Notes: a model not told the origin generated them from the letters alone. Positions 1 through 6,264 are shown, numbered from the stretch's first letter. The stretch: 7,201 bases of DNA from an uncultured Woeseiaceae bacterium (GCA_945787435.1 CALZHX010000275.1:1-7201); one strand, 5' to 3'. Translations and numbers: made by a program.

Positions 1-507
1 CGAAAAAGAAGAGGTGTGGGAAGGGATGCGCAATCCGCTCACGGCAGACAACCGGCTTATTAACTCGGCAGCCAGCCCGTCGGCAAAGTAGGCCTGACCT
101 TCATCTTCGCTGAGGTTAAGGCAGGGAAGCACAGCAACGGAATGCTCCGGTAGCGGCTCGGCACGAAAGGATGACATTGCCGATGCGGTTTCCGGATCGA
201 TGGAGTGGTCCTGGCCCCGCAAGAACCAAACACTTTGTCCTGCCAATCCGAGAAGCGCGGTCAGCAAGACCAGTTCCCTCAAGCCCACTTTCTGGCGACC
301 GCGCTCGCCGTGATACCAGGCGAGAATAATGGTAATGAGAAGTCCAAACAGCAGGAGAATAGTTGCACCCTGGCGGACCCAAACCGGCCAGAAAAACTGC
401 TCAGCAATCAGGTCGAATACTTCCAGGGACACCCACGCTGTGGCTGCGTAGGCGATAGCCCACTGGACGATCTTGCGCTGTTTTAGCCGTTGTAGAAAAG
501 GCAGCAT
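1..507 (-). CDS. TolB-like/FlgO-type membrane protein, N-terminal part (3' end beyond window)
   Basis: The gene starts at an ATG whose complement is at 505-507 and stays open for 169 codons to the window edge. An in-frame TAG lies 12 codons upstream and no other start lies between, so the start is well fixed, although its ribosome site is weak. The N-terminus (residues 1-12, FLQRLKQRKIVQ) is a short basic stretch, followed by an amphipathic or hydrophobic helix at about 13-35. Membrane helices lie at about 45-64 and 77-96. Residues 123-169 carry the conserved start of the TolB/FlgO-like domain: SVAVLP, then N-S-D, YFADGL, ELI, and GLRI before TSSF. Members of this family usually continue into a full TolB-like domain and TPR repeats, and many carry an N-terminal winged helix or adenylate cyclase domain, absent here. 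Function is not established; a membrane-anchored scaffold or signalling role is inference. A TAGAAT -10-like hexamer (complement at 538-543) lies upstream without a clear -35. Confidence 0.85.
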   Translation of the reverse strand, partial: MLPFLQRLKQRKIVQWAIAYAATAWVSLEVFDLIAEQFFWPVWVRQGATILLLFGLLITIILAWYHGERGRQKVGLRELVLLTALLGLAGQSVWFLRGQDHSIDPETASAMSSFRAEPLPEHSVAVLPCLNLSEDEGQAYFADGLAAELISRLSAVSGLRIPSHTSSFS

Positions 508-634
508 ATCCGTGCCGGGAGCACTTGGACGAACCCCATTCTAACAGAGCTTCAAGTTACCCCACTGATGCGTATGACGGTTGTATTCGTTGGCTGTTTC
601 CAGCCACTCGCTAAGTTGTAGCCCTGTACTATCC

Positions 635-650
635 GCGGCCGGAGGGCCGC
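635..650. repeat. Short perfect inverted repeat (6-bp arms)
   Basis: GCGGCC (635-640), GGAG, GGCCGC (645-650) forms a perfect 6-bp stem with a 4-base loop. The following TTCTGGCCGG allows an alternative fold. No T-tract follows on either strand, so it is not a classical terminator. It could be a fragment of a dispersed intergenic repeat, which only a genome-wide search could show. Confidence 0.45.
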
Positions 651-691
651 TTCTGGCCGGTTACAGCCAGTCACCTTTTGCAAGATAGAAT

Positions 692-715
692 GGCGGCTAC
701 TAGTCCATAGCCGCC
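692..715. repeat. Inverted repeat with 8-bp perfect arms
   Basis: GGCGGCTA (692-699) and TAGCCGCC (708-715) are exact reverse complements separated by 8 bases. No T-run follows on the plus strand. On the minus strand the sequence after the stem is ATTCTATC, also not a U-tract. Function is unknown; an RNA structural element or part of an intergenic repeat is possible. Confidence 0.5.
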
Positions 716-747
716 GCCGAGCAGGACCGTACGGGAACCCCACGATC

Positions 748-840
748 ATGTACTGCGTCACAGCTATGATTTTTCTCTTGCTAGCGGTTGGAGCGTGGAT
801 CTCGGCTGCTTCGGCATATATCAGCAGTGGTGATCGTTGA
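748..840 (+). CDS. Possible 30-aa single-helix membrane peptide
   Basis: An ATG at 748 opens a 30-codon frame ending in TGA at 838-840. The product begins MYCVTAMIFLLLAVGAWISA and ends SSGDR, giving one hydrophobic helix at about residues 3-25 with a short polar tail. The ribosome site is poor: GGGA at 733-736, 11 bases from the ATG. I do not recognise a family. A frame of this length can easily arise by chance, so this is offered only as a candidate micropeptide or signal-peptide remnant. Confidence 0.2.
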   Translation: MYCVTAMIFLLLAVGAWISAASAYISSGDR

Positions 841-987
841 GTCATTTCTTATCATGTGATGCGGTTCTCGTTTCATTCCGTGAATATGAACAAGAAAACC
901 TGTTTTGTGAATAACGCCACATACTTGACACGATCTTGGACGCATATTCTGGGGTTGATCAACCATATGCAACTGGTGAGACACGCA

Positions 988-1278
988 ATGCGGCTATTCA
1001 AATTGAAATCCGAGAGACTTCCGATGGTGTGGTTCCTGCTCGGTCTGTTGTTCAATGCGGCCGGACTGTTTCTGGGCTTCGACTTTTCGGTGGCCTTCGG
1101 CTACATGATCGTCGGATGGCTCTGCTGCGCATTCGGTATAGTGCTCTTCGTGTTGCAGCTCATGGAGCCCAAGAAGACATCAGCAGATAAACGGCTGTCT
1201 CCAGGGTTCATATCGGCCGGTGCGAGCGTCGCAATGCCGGAGATGACCAGCGCCAGGAACGAGAAAGCGCCGAAGTAG
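988..1278 (+). CDS. Small two-helix membrane protein, function unknown
   Basis: A 96-residue product is predicted from the ATG at 988, preceded by GGTGAG at 975-980 with 7 bases of spacing. The frame is open further upstream to 856, but the residues before M988 are not protein-like and the ribosome site favours this start. The protein has a basic N-terminus (RLFKLKSERLP), a helix at about 12-31, a short turn, a second helix at about 36-58 containing a CC pair (residues 46-47), then a hydrophilic lysine-rich tail from about 60. This is an N-in, C-in hairpin topology. I recognise no domain. The last 30 residues look less convincing than the first 65, and a minus-strand frame overlaps them. It faces oxyR, and a terminator-like hairpin lies 54 bases past its stop. 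Confidence 0.55.
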   Translation: MRLFKLKSERLPMVWFLLGLLFNAAGLFLGFDFSVAFGYMIVGWLCCAFGIVLFVLQLMEPKKTSADKRLSPGFISAGASVAMPEMTSARNEKAPK

Positions 1279-1329
1279 ACCGCCTGGCCTCTTTCTTGCG
1301 TCACGTTCGAACGACTGTTAGCTATTCCG

Positions 1330-2235
1330 TCAGGGGCCCTTTGTGGCCCCTTCTTCTTTCAGGAACGAACCCAGTAGCCTGAACTCTTCGCCGCGATTGC
1401 TGCCTTTGCGCCAGGCGAGGCCGATTTTCCGATGACTTCGGTCACTGAGTGGATGCATCTCGACCTGCGTATTTCTCAGCAGGGCAGATCCGACGGCTAT
1501 TTCTGGCAGGAACGAGATGCCCATGTCGGCGTCGACCATTTCGACCAGTGTCAAAAGGCTGCTGGCAGCGAACGGCTGCACTTTCTGCGTGCTGCGAATT
1601 CGGCACGCTGCAAGCGCATGGTCCCTGAGGCAATGGCCATCCTCGAGCAGCAGAATGCTGTCCGCAGCCAGGCGGTCAAAACGGTAATTTTCGGGATCGA
1701 CCCAGGCAGTGCCTTTTCGCGTGGCCAGGCAAAAACGGTCATTAAACAGAACCTCAGTTTCGACGCCACGCATCTCCCAGGGTAATGCGAGCAGCAGGAC
1801 GTCCAGGTCACCGTCGATCAGGCGTTGCACGATGCGTTGTGTCTGATCCTCGATAAGGTAGAGGCGTAATTTTGGATGCTGTCGCCTGAGCTTTGGCAGA
1901 ACGCGTGGCAACAGGAACGGCGCGATAGTCGGAATAACGCCAAGGCGCAGATCCCCGGTTAAAGGTTGCCTGCCCTGGGCCGCCATATCCACCAGCTGTT
2001 CAATATCGCGAAGCACCAGCCGTGCTTGTATCGCGATGTCCTGGCCGGCGGCGGTAATCGTGACCTGCCGGTTCGTCCGGTCGACCAGTTGCGCGTCGAG
2101 CACAGCTTCGAGTTCCTTGATCGCATTGCTGAACGCTGACTGCGAGACGTGCGAGGCTTCCGCGGCCTGGCCGAAATGCTGCTTGTCAGCGAGCGCAGCG
2201 AAGTATTGGAGTTGCTTGGTGCTGGGTAATCTCAT
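1330..2235 (-). CDS. oxyR: OxyR, hydrogen peroxide-sensing LysR-family regulator
   Basis: The 301-residue product is typical OxyR length. Residues 1-60 form the LysR winged helix-turn-helix: KQLQYFAALADKQHFGQAA, then VSQSAFSNAIKELE and the wing DRTNRQVTIT. Residues about 92-295 are the substrate-binding-like regulatory domain. The OxyR signature LLLEDGHCLRDHAL is at 195-208. C202 matches the peroxide-reactive Cys199 of E. coli OxyR and C211 matches Cys208, at the same spacing of nine; in the known family these form the activating disulfide. GISFLPEIAV near 239-248 is also typical. The start ATG (complement at 2233-2235) gives the correct family N-terminus but has no obvious Shine-Dalgarno sequence. 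The gene is divergent from the peroxiredoxin-glutaredoxin gene, its most likely target, and the shared intergenic region probably carries autoregulatory sites too. I am confident of OxyR rather than a generic LysR because both cysteines and their context are kept. Confidence 0.92.
   Translation of the reverse strand: MRLPSTKQLQYFAALADKQHFGQAAEASHVSQSAFSNAIKELEAVLDAQLVDRTNRQVTITAAGQDIAIQARLVLRDIEQLVDMAAQGRQPLTGDLRLGVIPTIAPFLLPRVLPKLRRQHPKLRLYLIEDQTQRIVQRLIDGDLDVLLLALPWEMRGVETEVLFNDRFCLATRKGTAWVDPENYRFDRLAADSILLLEDGHCLRDHALAACRIRSTQKVQPFAASSLLTLVEMVDADMGISFLPEIAVGSALLRNTQVEMHPLSDRSHRKIGLAWRKGSNRGEEFRLLGSFLKEEGATKGP
1333..1359 (+). terminator. Candidate terminator between the small membrane protein gene and oxyR
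   Basis: GGGGCC (1333-1338), a 6-base loop, and GGCCCC (1345-1350) form a perfect GC stem followed by TTCTTCTTT. This fits an intrinsic terminator for plus-strand transcription leaving the small membrane protein gene. It lies inside the last codons of oxyR on the other strand. The T-run is interrupted by cytosines, so strength is uncertain. Confidence 0.4.
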
Positions 2236-2377
2236 GATTCGAAAAAATAGGAAATAACGAGCGAATTAAACCATTTTATTTAATAGATATCGAATCTTAG
2301 ACTATCGCCATCACATCAGGAGACCTGGATGCACCGACGCATGCTGGTCTGATTTAGTTTCAAACGAGGAGAAACCA
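2236..2377. promoter_or_regulatory. Divergent oxyR / peroxiredoxin control region
   Basis: This 142-base region is AT-rich between 2240 and 2305, unlike its GC-richer surroundings, and should hold both promoters and the OxyR operator. ATAG (2283-2286) and CTAT (2302-2305) are inverted half-elements of the kind OxyR binds, but the 15-base gap does not match the canonical ATAG-N7-CTAT spacing. Another ATAG lies at 2247-2250. GACTAT (2300-2305) could be the -10 of the plus-strand gene, placing its transcript start near 2311; the -35 is poor, as expected of an activator-dependent promoter. Assignment of OxyR to this region rests mainly on gene arrangement. Confidence 0.45.
2329..2352 (+). CDS. 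Possible 7-codon leader ORF upstream of the peroxiredoxin gene
   Basis: ATG at 2329 opens a frame encoding MHRRMLV, ending TGA at 2350-2352. It is preceded by AGGAG (2318-2322) at the ideal 6-base spacing, as good a ribosome site as that of the main gene. It ends 25 bases before the peroxiredoxin start, so a ribosome finishing here would be close to the main ribosome site at 2366-2371. Whether it is translated or regulatory is unknown; a chance ATG after a purine-rich stretch is possible. Confidence 0.3.
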   Translation: MHRRMLV

Positions 2378-3127
2378 ATGTTCAAGAACATGGAAGGTAA
2401 CAGGGTTCCGAGTGTCACATTTCGTACGCGTCGCGATCACGAGTGGGTCGACCTGACGAGTGACGAGGTTTTCGCCGGCAAGACCGTTGTTGTCTTTTCC
2501 CTGCCTGGCGCATTTACACCAACTTGCTCGTCATCGCATGTGCCGCGTTACAACCAACTCGAACCTGTGCTCAGTGCCAATGGCGTGGACGAGGTGATCT
2601 GTGTGTCAGTAAACGACGCATTCGTAATGGATGAGTGGAAGCGGAGCCAGAATGCTGACCGTGTGACGTTCCTGCCCGATGGTAATGGCGATTTTACGGA
2701 TGGTATGGGGCTACTCGTCGGGAAAGAAGACCTGGGCTTTGGAAAGCGCTCCTGGCGCTACTCGATGCTTGTTCGTGACGGCGTCGTTGAGAAAATGTTC
2801 GTCGAGGAGGAGGTTCCTGGCGACCCGTTCGGTGTCTCCGATGCGGACACAATGCTCGGGTACCTCGATCCGAACGCCAAGGCGCCGCACGATGTGACCA
2901 TTTTCTCGCGCCCCGGCTGCCCGTTCTGTGCACGTGCCAAGGGGCTGTTGCGCGATGCCGGAATCGAATTTGAGGAGCTCGTTCTTAATCGCGACTACAC
3001 GGACCGGACGCTTCGTGCTGTAGCGAACGCGACCTCGTATCCGCAGGTGTTTGTTGATGGCCAGCACATCGGCGGCTCGGACGATCTGCAAGCGTGGCTG
3101 GAATCGGAAACCGAAAAGGCAGCGTAG
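2378..3127 (+). CDS. Peroxiredoxin 5-glutaredoxin hybrid (PGdx type), glutathione-dependent peroxidase
   Basis: The 249-residue protein is a two-domain fusion very like Haemophilus influenzae PGdx. Residues 1-165 are a Prx5 domain with PGAFTPTC ending in peroxidatic C50, then SSSHVPRY, and the family-typical GMGLLVGKEDLGFGKRSWRY around 109-128. Residues about 171-245 are a glutaredoxin domain with the CPFC active site at 181-184, the cis-proline segment SYPQVF at 221-226 and GGSDDL at 232-237. In the characterised family, the Prx domain reduces H2O2 and alkyl hydroperoxides and its own glutaredoxin domain recycles it with glutathione; the enzyme is cytosolic with no signal peptide. The cis-proline motif is SYP rather than the more common TVP of dithiol glutaredoxins. 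The start at 2378 has GAGGAG at 2366-2371, 6 bases away. Divergence from oxyR strongly suggests peroxide induction. Assignment is very secure. Confidence 0.96.
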   Translation: MFKNMEGNRVPSVTFRTRRDHEWVDLTSDEVFAGKTVVVFSLPGAFTPTCSSSHVPRYNQLEPVLSANGVDEVICVSVNDAFVMDEWKRSQNADRVTFLPDGNGDFTDGMGLLVGKEDLGFGKRSWRYSMLVRDGVVEKMFVEEEVPGDPFGVSDADTMLGYLDPNAKAPHDVTIFSRPGCPFCARAKGLLRDAGIEFEELVLNRDYTDRTLRAVANATSYPQVFVDGQHIGGSDDLQAWLESETEKAA

Positions 3128-3135
3128 TCAACTTG

Positions 3136-3174
3136 CTGCGACCCGCCGGGCGGCATTGTGCCGGCGGGTCGCAG
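3136..3174 (+). terminator. Perfect 14-bp hairpin after the peroxiredoxin gene
   Basis: CTGCGACCCGCCGG (3136-3149) and its exact reverse complement (3161-3174) flank an 11-base loop, starting 8 bases after the stop. It is very GC-rich and stable, but is followed by TATTCATA rather than a T-run. It is therefore a poor classical intrinsic terminator; it may give partial termination, protect the mRNA 3' end, or act with Rho. A weak promoter-like pair for gabD, TTGTGC (3156-3161) and CATACT (3179-3184) at 17-base spacing, overlaps its loop and right arm. Confidence 0.5.
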
Positions 3175-3223
3175 TATTCATACTGGCCGACCCCAAATTC
3201 AATTATCGGGAGTCATGGCCAGA

Positions 3224-4681
3224 ATGCAGATTTCAGACAAAGCCCTTCTTAAGACGAAGGCTTACGTTGACGGTCAATGGATCGACGCGGATAGCGGTGA
3301 GACGCATCCGGTTATCAATCCGGCGACCGGTGAGGTGATCGCGGATATCGCCAAGTGTGGTACTGCCGAGACTCGTCGCGCGATTGAAGCTGCGGAAAAA
3401 GCCCAGGTGATCTGGCGCAAGAAGCCCGCAAAGGAACGTGCCGCAATCCTGCGTAAGTGGTTCAACCTGATGATGGAAGCGCAGGAGGATCTCGCACAGA
3501 TTCTTACCGCAGAGCAAGGCAAGCCGCTGGCCGAATCCCGCGGCGAGATCGCGTATGGCGCGGCATACATTGAATGGTTTGCCGAAGAAGCCAAGCGTAT
3601 TTACGGTGACACGATTCCGTCGCCATCCGATGACAAACGCGTCGTCGTCATAAAGCAACCGGTTGGTGTTGTTGCTTGTATCACGCCCTGGAACTTTCCG
3701 AATGCCATGTTGACACGCAAGATCGCGCCGGCGCTTGCAGCGGGCTGTACGGTCGTGTGCAAGCCAGCCAACGAAACGCCATTGTCTGCGTTCGCCTTTG
3801 CGGAACTGGCCGAGCGCGCCGGTGTGCCCGCCGGCGTCATTAATGTGCTAGGTGGTATTACGGCGGAGATTGGAGCCGAAATGACAGGCAATCCAATCGT
3901 CCGCAAATTGACATTCACCGGGTCAACGCCGGTCGGCAAGATGTTGATGCAGCAGTGTGCGGAAACCGTCAAGCGCACTTCAATGGAGCTCGGCGGGAAT
4001 GCGCCATTCATCGTGTTTGACGATGCGGATCTGGATGAGGCGGTCAAAGGCGCAATGATCTGCAAGTTCCGCAATGCAGGTCAGACTTGTGTATGCGCAA
4101 ATCGAATCCTGGTGCAGGAAGGGGTCTACGACGAGTTCGCCGAAAAACTCATGGTGGCGATGTCGAATCTCAAGATGGGTAATGGCGCGGATGAAGGCGT
4201 CAACGTTGGTCCACTCATCAATGAAGGTGCTGCGAACGATGTGATTCAGTTCGTTGAGGATGCCGTGGCCAAGGGGGCGAGCGTTGCAGCGGGCGGCAGC
4301 CGTTCAGATCTGGGTGAATGCTTTGTTGAGCCCACCGTACTTACCGACGTCAGCGATGAAATGCGCGTATTTCGCGAAGAGATATTCGGACCGATTGCGC
4401 CGCTCTTCAAATTCAAGACCGAGGAAGAAGCCATCGCGATGGCGAACGATACGGAATTCGGCCTGGCCTGTTACTTCTATTCCCGTGATGTCGGTCGGAT
4501 CTGGCGCGTCGGTGAAGGCCTCGAGTACGGAATCGTCGGTATCAACGAGGGCATCATTTCGAATGAGATGGCACCCTTTGGTGGCGTAAAGGAATCCGGT
4601 CAGGGCCGCGAAGGATCGAAGTACGGTCTCGATGACTACCTTGAGATCAAATACATGTGCGTCGGTGGGCTGGATAAATAG
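3224..4681 (+). CDS. gabD: NAD(P)+-dependent succinate-semialdehyde dehydrogenase
   Basis: The product oxidises succinate semialdehyde to succinate, the last step of the GABA shunt, in the cytosol. From ATG 3224 it has 485 residues, against 482 in E. coli GabD. It shows the full aldehyde dehydrogenase set: TPWNF with N157, KPAN with K180, cofactor loop FTGSTPVG at 231-238, MELGG with general base E255, catalytic C289 in GQTCVCANR, and EEIFGP with E386. The CVC pair (C289, C291) is the arrangement that forms an inhibitory redox switch in human SSADH. The C-terminus DDYLEIKYMCVG is typical of GabD. An ATG at 3215 is also possible, but GGGAG at 3208-3212 sits only 2 bases before it and 11 before 3224; the frame is open to a GTG at 3158 inside the hairpin loop, which is not a credible start. 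No gabT or GABA permease is nearby, so the substrate source is unclear and another semialdehyde is possible. Confidence 0.93.
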   Translation: MQISDKALLKTKAYVDGQWIDADSGETHPVINPATGEVIADIAKCGTAETRRAIEAAEKAQVIWRKKPAKERAAILRKWFNLMMEAQEDLAQILTAEQGKPLAESRGEIAYGAAYIEWFAEEAKRIYGDTIPSPSDDKRVVVIKQPVGVVACITPWNFPNAMLTRKIAPALAAGCTVVCKPANETPLSAFAFAELAERAGVPAGVINVLGGITAEIGAEMTGNPIVRKLTFTGSTPVGKMLMQQCAETVKRTSMELGGNAPFIVFDDADLDEAVKGAMICKFRNAGQTCVCANRILVQEGVYDEFAEKLMVAMSNLKMGNGADEGVNVGPLINEGAANDVIQFVEDAVAKGASVAAGGSRSDLGECFVEPTVLTDVSDEMRVFREEIFGPIAPLFKFKTEEEAIAMANDTEFGLACYFYSRDVGRIWRVGEGLEYGIVGINEGIISNEMAPFGGVKESGQGREGSKYGLDDYLEIKYMCVGGLDK

Positions 4682-4785
4682 GGCTGGTCACAGTATGCCC
4701 CAGTCCTGAGAGCACGATTTCAGGCCTGCGCGGTTAGGGTCCGATTCTGGCTAGTTTGTGTTGCGCCCCGGCGTATACTTGCCGT
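4682..4785 (+). promoter_or_regulatory. ada-alkA upstream region with TATACT -10 element
   Basis: The 104 bases between gabD and ada-alkA hold a good -10 hexamer, TATACT, at 4774-4779, with no good -35 at 16-18 bases (CTAGTT or TAGTTT at best). The expected transcript start, 6-8 bases past the -10, falls on 4785-4787, which is the ATG itself. There is no Shine-Dalgarno sequence before that ATG. A weak -35 fits a promoter needing an activator such as methylated Ada. A 7-bp stem (4705-4711 with 4718-4724, one G-T pair) near the left end lacks a T-run. Confidence 0.45.
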
Positions 4786-6261
4786 ATGCAACAGCACGAT
4801 ATCTATGAACGCGCGCGCCTGTCGCGCGATGCACGCTTCGACGGGCGTTTCTTCGTAGGCGTCAAAACGACCGGCATTTATTGCCGTCCGATTTGTCCAG
4901 CGGTTGCTCCGAAAACCGAAAACGTCACGTTCTACCCGAGTGCCGCGGCTGCAAGCGAGGCCGGCTACCGCCCGTGCCTGCGCTGCAGGCCTGAATGTGC
5001 TCCCGGCACACCGGCCTGGAATGGTACATCCACAACGGTGCAAAGAGGTCTGCGACTGATTGCCGGTGGCGCACTCGATGATGGATCGATCGAGCAACTG
5101 GCTGATCGCCTCGGCGTAACCAGCCGGCATCTGCGACGCCTGTTCACCGCGCATCTCGGTGCGTCACCGCTTGCCGTTGCACACACGCAGCGGCTGCACT
5201 TCGCAAAACGCCTGATCGATCAGACCAGGTTGCCAATGGCGCATATCGCGACGGCAGCCGGATACGGCAGCGTGCGTCGATTCAATGACGCGTTCCGGCG
5301 GACGTACGGCCGAACGCCACGTGAGCTGCGCAGGACCAGTGATGATGCGTTCGACAGCAACACGGCCCTGGCTGTGCGACTGGGCTACAGCAGACCGTTT
5401 GACTGGGAGGCGATGCTCGGCTTTTTCGCGGCGCGCGCGACGCCCGGCGTCGAGCAGGTCACTGCTAACACCTACTTGCGCACGATCATCATCAATGGGC
5501 AGCCCGGCGTGATCGAGTGTGGACATGACGACAAAAGAGATAGCGTGTCGTTATTGCTGCATGGCATCGAGACGCCGCAGATATTCCATGTGGTGCAGCG
5601 CGCGCGGGAGATGCTCGATCTGGACGCGCCGGTTACCGAGATTCAAGGTGTGCTGGCCGCCGACAAAAAGCTGCAAGGCATAGCACGACGTTTCCCCGGG
5701 GTTCGCGTGCCCGGCGCATGGGACGGTTTTGAATTGACTGTGCGCGCGATCCTTGGTCAGCAGGTATCCGTTAAAGCAGCGACAACACTGGCGGGGCGGA
5801 TCGCTTCACGGTACGGCGCAAAGGTCGTAACTCCGGCCTCACTTGTCGCGAGGGCAGGAGCCCTCGATCTGGGTCACCTGTTTCCGACGCCAGAGAAACT
5901 CGCACGGGCGCGCCTCAATAACATGGGCCTGGTGACGAGTCGGGCGGAAACGATCCGGCGCGTGGCGCGTGCCGTGGTGAATGGTGAGATCAGTTTCGAC
6001 AACGCTCAGGATCCCCGGGAATTTTGCCAGCGACTGATCACAATGCGTGGCATAGGCGAGTGGACCGCAGAGTACGTTGCAATGCGGGCGCTGAAATACC
6101 CCGACGCTTTCCCGGCGTCCGATCTTGGCCTGATCAAGGCGATGGGCGGCGCTGAGGTTATCAGCCCTGCCCAACTTAAAAAACGCGCGGAGTCATGGCG
6201 TCCATGGCGCTCGTACGCGGCATTGTTGTTATGGAACTCATTACCGGGTTCCGGAGGATAA
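4786..6261 (+). CDS. alkA: AdaA-AlkA fusion: methyl-phosphotriester sensor, AraC-type regulator and 3-methyladenine DNA glycosylase
   Basis: The 491-residue protein joins two repair modules. Residues 1-80 are the Ada zinc domain with C33, C37, C64 and C67 (YCRPIC and PCLRC), each exactly 5 below E. coli Ada C38, C42, C69 and C72; the first is the methyl acceptor from DNA phosphotriesters. Residues about 90-182 are the AraC-type double helix-turn-helix, ending TYGRTPRELRR. Residues about 193-300 are the AlkA N-terminal domain (SRPFDWEAMLGFFAARATPG), followed by the HhH-GPD glycosylase domain with GIGEWTAEY (422-430) and catalytic D446 in ASDLGLIK. The O6-methylguanine transferase domain of E. 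coli Ada is absent and is provided by ogt next door. By family knowledge, methylation of the Ada part switches on the operon while the AlkA part excises alkylated purines. The ATG at 4786 matches family N-termini; an in-frame TTG at 4756 would overlap the -10 element. The same fusion next to ogt is known in mycobacteria. Confidence 0.94.
   Translation: MQQHDIYERARLSRDARFDGRFFVGVKTTGIYCRPICPAVAPKTENVTFYPSAAAASEAGYRPCLRCRPECAPGTPAWNGTSTTVQRGLRLIAGGALDDGSIEQLADRLGVTSRHLRRLFTAHLGASPLAVAHTQRLHFAKRLIDQTRLPMAHIATAAGYGSVRRFNDAFRRTYGRTPRELRRTSDDAFDSNTALAVRLGYSRPFDWEAMLGFFAARATPGVEQVTANTYLRTIIINGQPGVIECGHDDKRDSVSLLLHGIETPQIFHVVQRAREMLDLDAPVTEIQGVLAADKKLQGIARRFPGVRVPGAWDGFELTVRAILGQQVSVKAATTLAGRIASRYGAKVVTPASLVARAGALDLGHLFPTPEKLARARLNNMGLVTSRAETIRRVARAVVNGEISFDNAQDPREFCQRLITMRGIGEWTAEYVAMRALKYPDAFPASDLGLIKAMGGAEVISPAQLKKRAESWRPWRSYAALLLWNSLPGSGG
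6253..6257 (+). promoter_or_regulatory. Ribosome binding site of ogt
   Basis: GGAGG lies 7 bases before the ogt ATG and inside the last codons of ada-alkA, whose TAA is at 6259-6261. Ribosomes ending the first gene would uncover or occupy the site, which suggests translational coupling. Confidence 0.75.
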
Positions 6262-6264
6262 GAG

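Larger units (their letters stand above)
508..987. other. Intergenic region with GC-rich hairpins, no confident gene
   Basis: This 480-base stretch between the TolB-like gene and the small membrane protein gene has no ORF that I recognise in any frame. It contains two short perfect inverted repeats (635-650 and 692-715) and a doubtful 30-codon hydrophobic ORF at 748-840. A TTGACA hexamer lies at 925-930 with TATTCT at 945-950; their 14-base spacing is too short for a good sigma-70 promoter, so it is only a weak candidate for the downstream gene. The longer minus-strand frame over 552-845 has no recognisable domain and crosses the GC-rich hairpins, so it is probably chance. Confidence 0.5.

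Noticed and set aside
205..486. 93-residue plus-strand frame
   Set aside because: It is antisense to the recognisable TolB-like membrane protein and has no protein-like features.
552..845. 97-residue minus-strand frame in the intergenic region
   Set aside because: No recognisable domain, crosses GC-rich hairpins, no good ribosome site; most likely a chance frame.
856..987. 44-residue N-terminal extension of the small membrane protein
   Set aside because: The ATG at 988 has a good GGTGAG site at proper spacing and gives a sensible basic N-terminus before the first helix; the upstream residues look like translated noncoding DNA.
2711..3091. 126-residue minus-strand frame inside the peroxiredoxin gene
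   Set aside because: It lies wholly antisense to a securely identified gene and shows no domain.
3158..3223. Longer N-terminus for GabD from a GTG at 3158
   Set aside because: The GTG lies in the loop of a stable hairpin, has no ribosome site, and the extra residues do not resemble GabD, whose family length matches a start at 3215 or 3224.
4761..4766. TTGCGC as an Ada binding box (reverse of GCGCAA)
   Set aside because: Only six bases match and the site would lie between -35 and -10, unlike known Ada boxes upstream of the -35; too weak to annotate.
4756..4785. Ten-residue extension of AdaA-AlkA from a TTG at 4756
   Set aside because: It overlaps the TATACT promoter element, has no ribosome site, and the zinc-domain cysteine numbering already agrees with E. 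coli Ada from the ATG at 4786.
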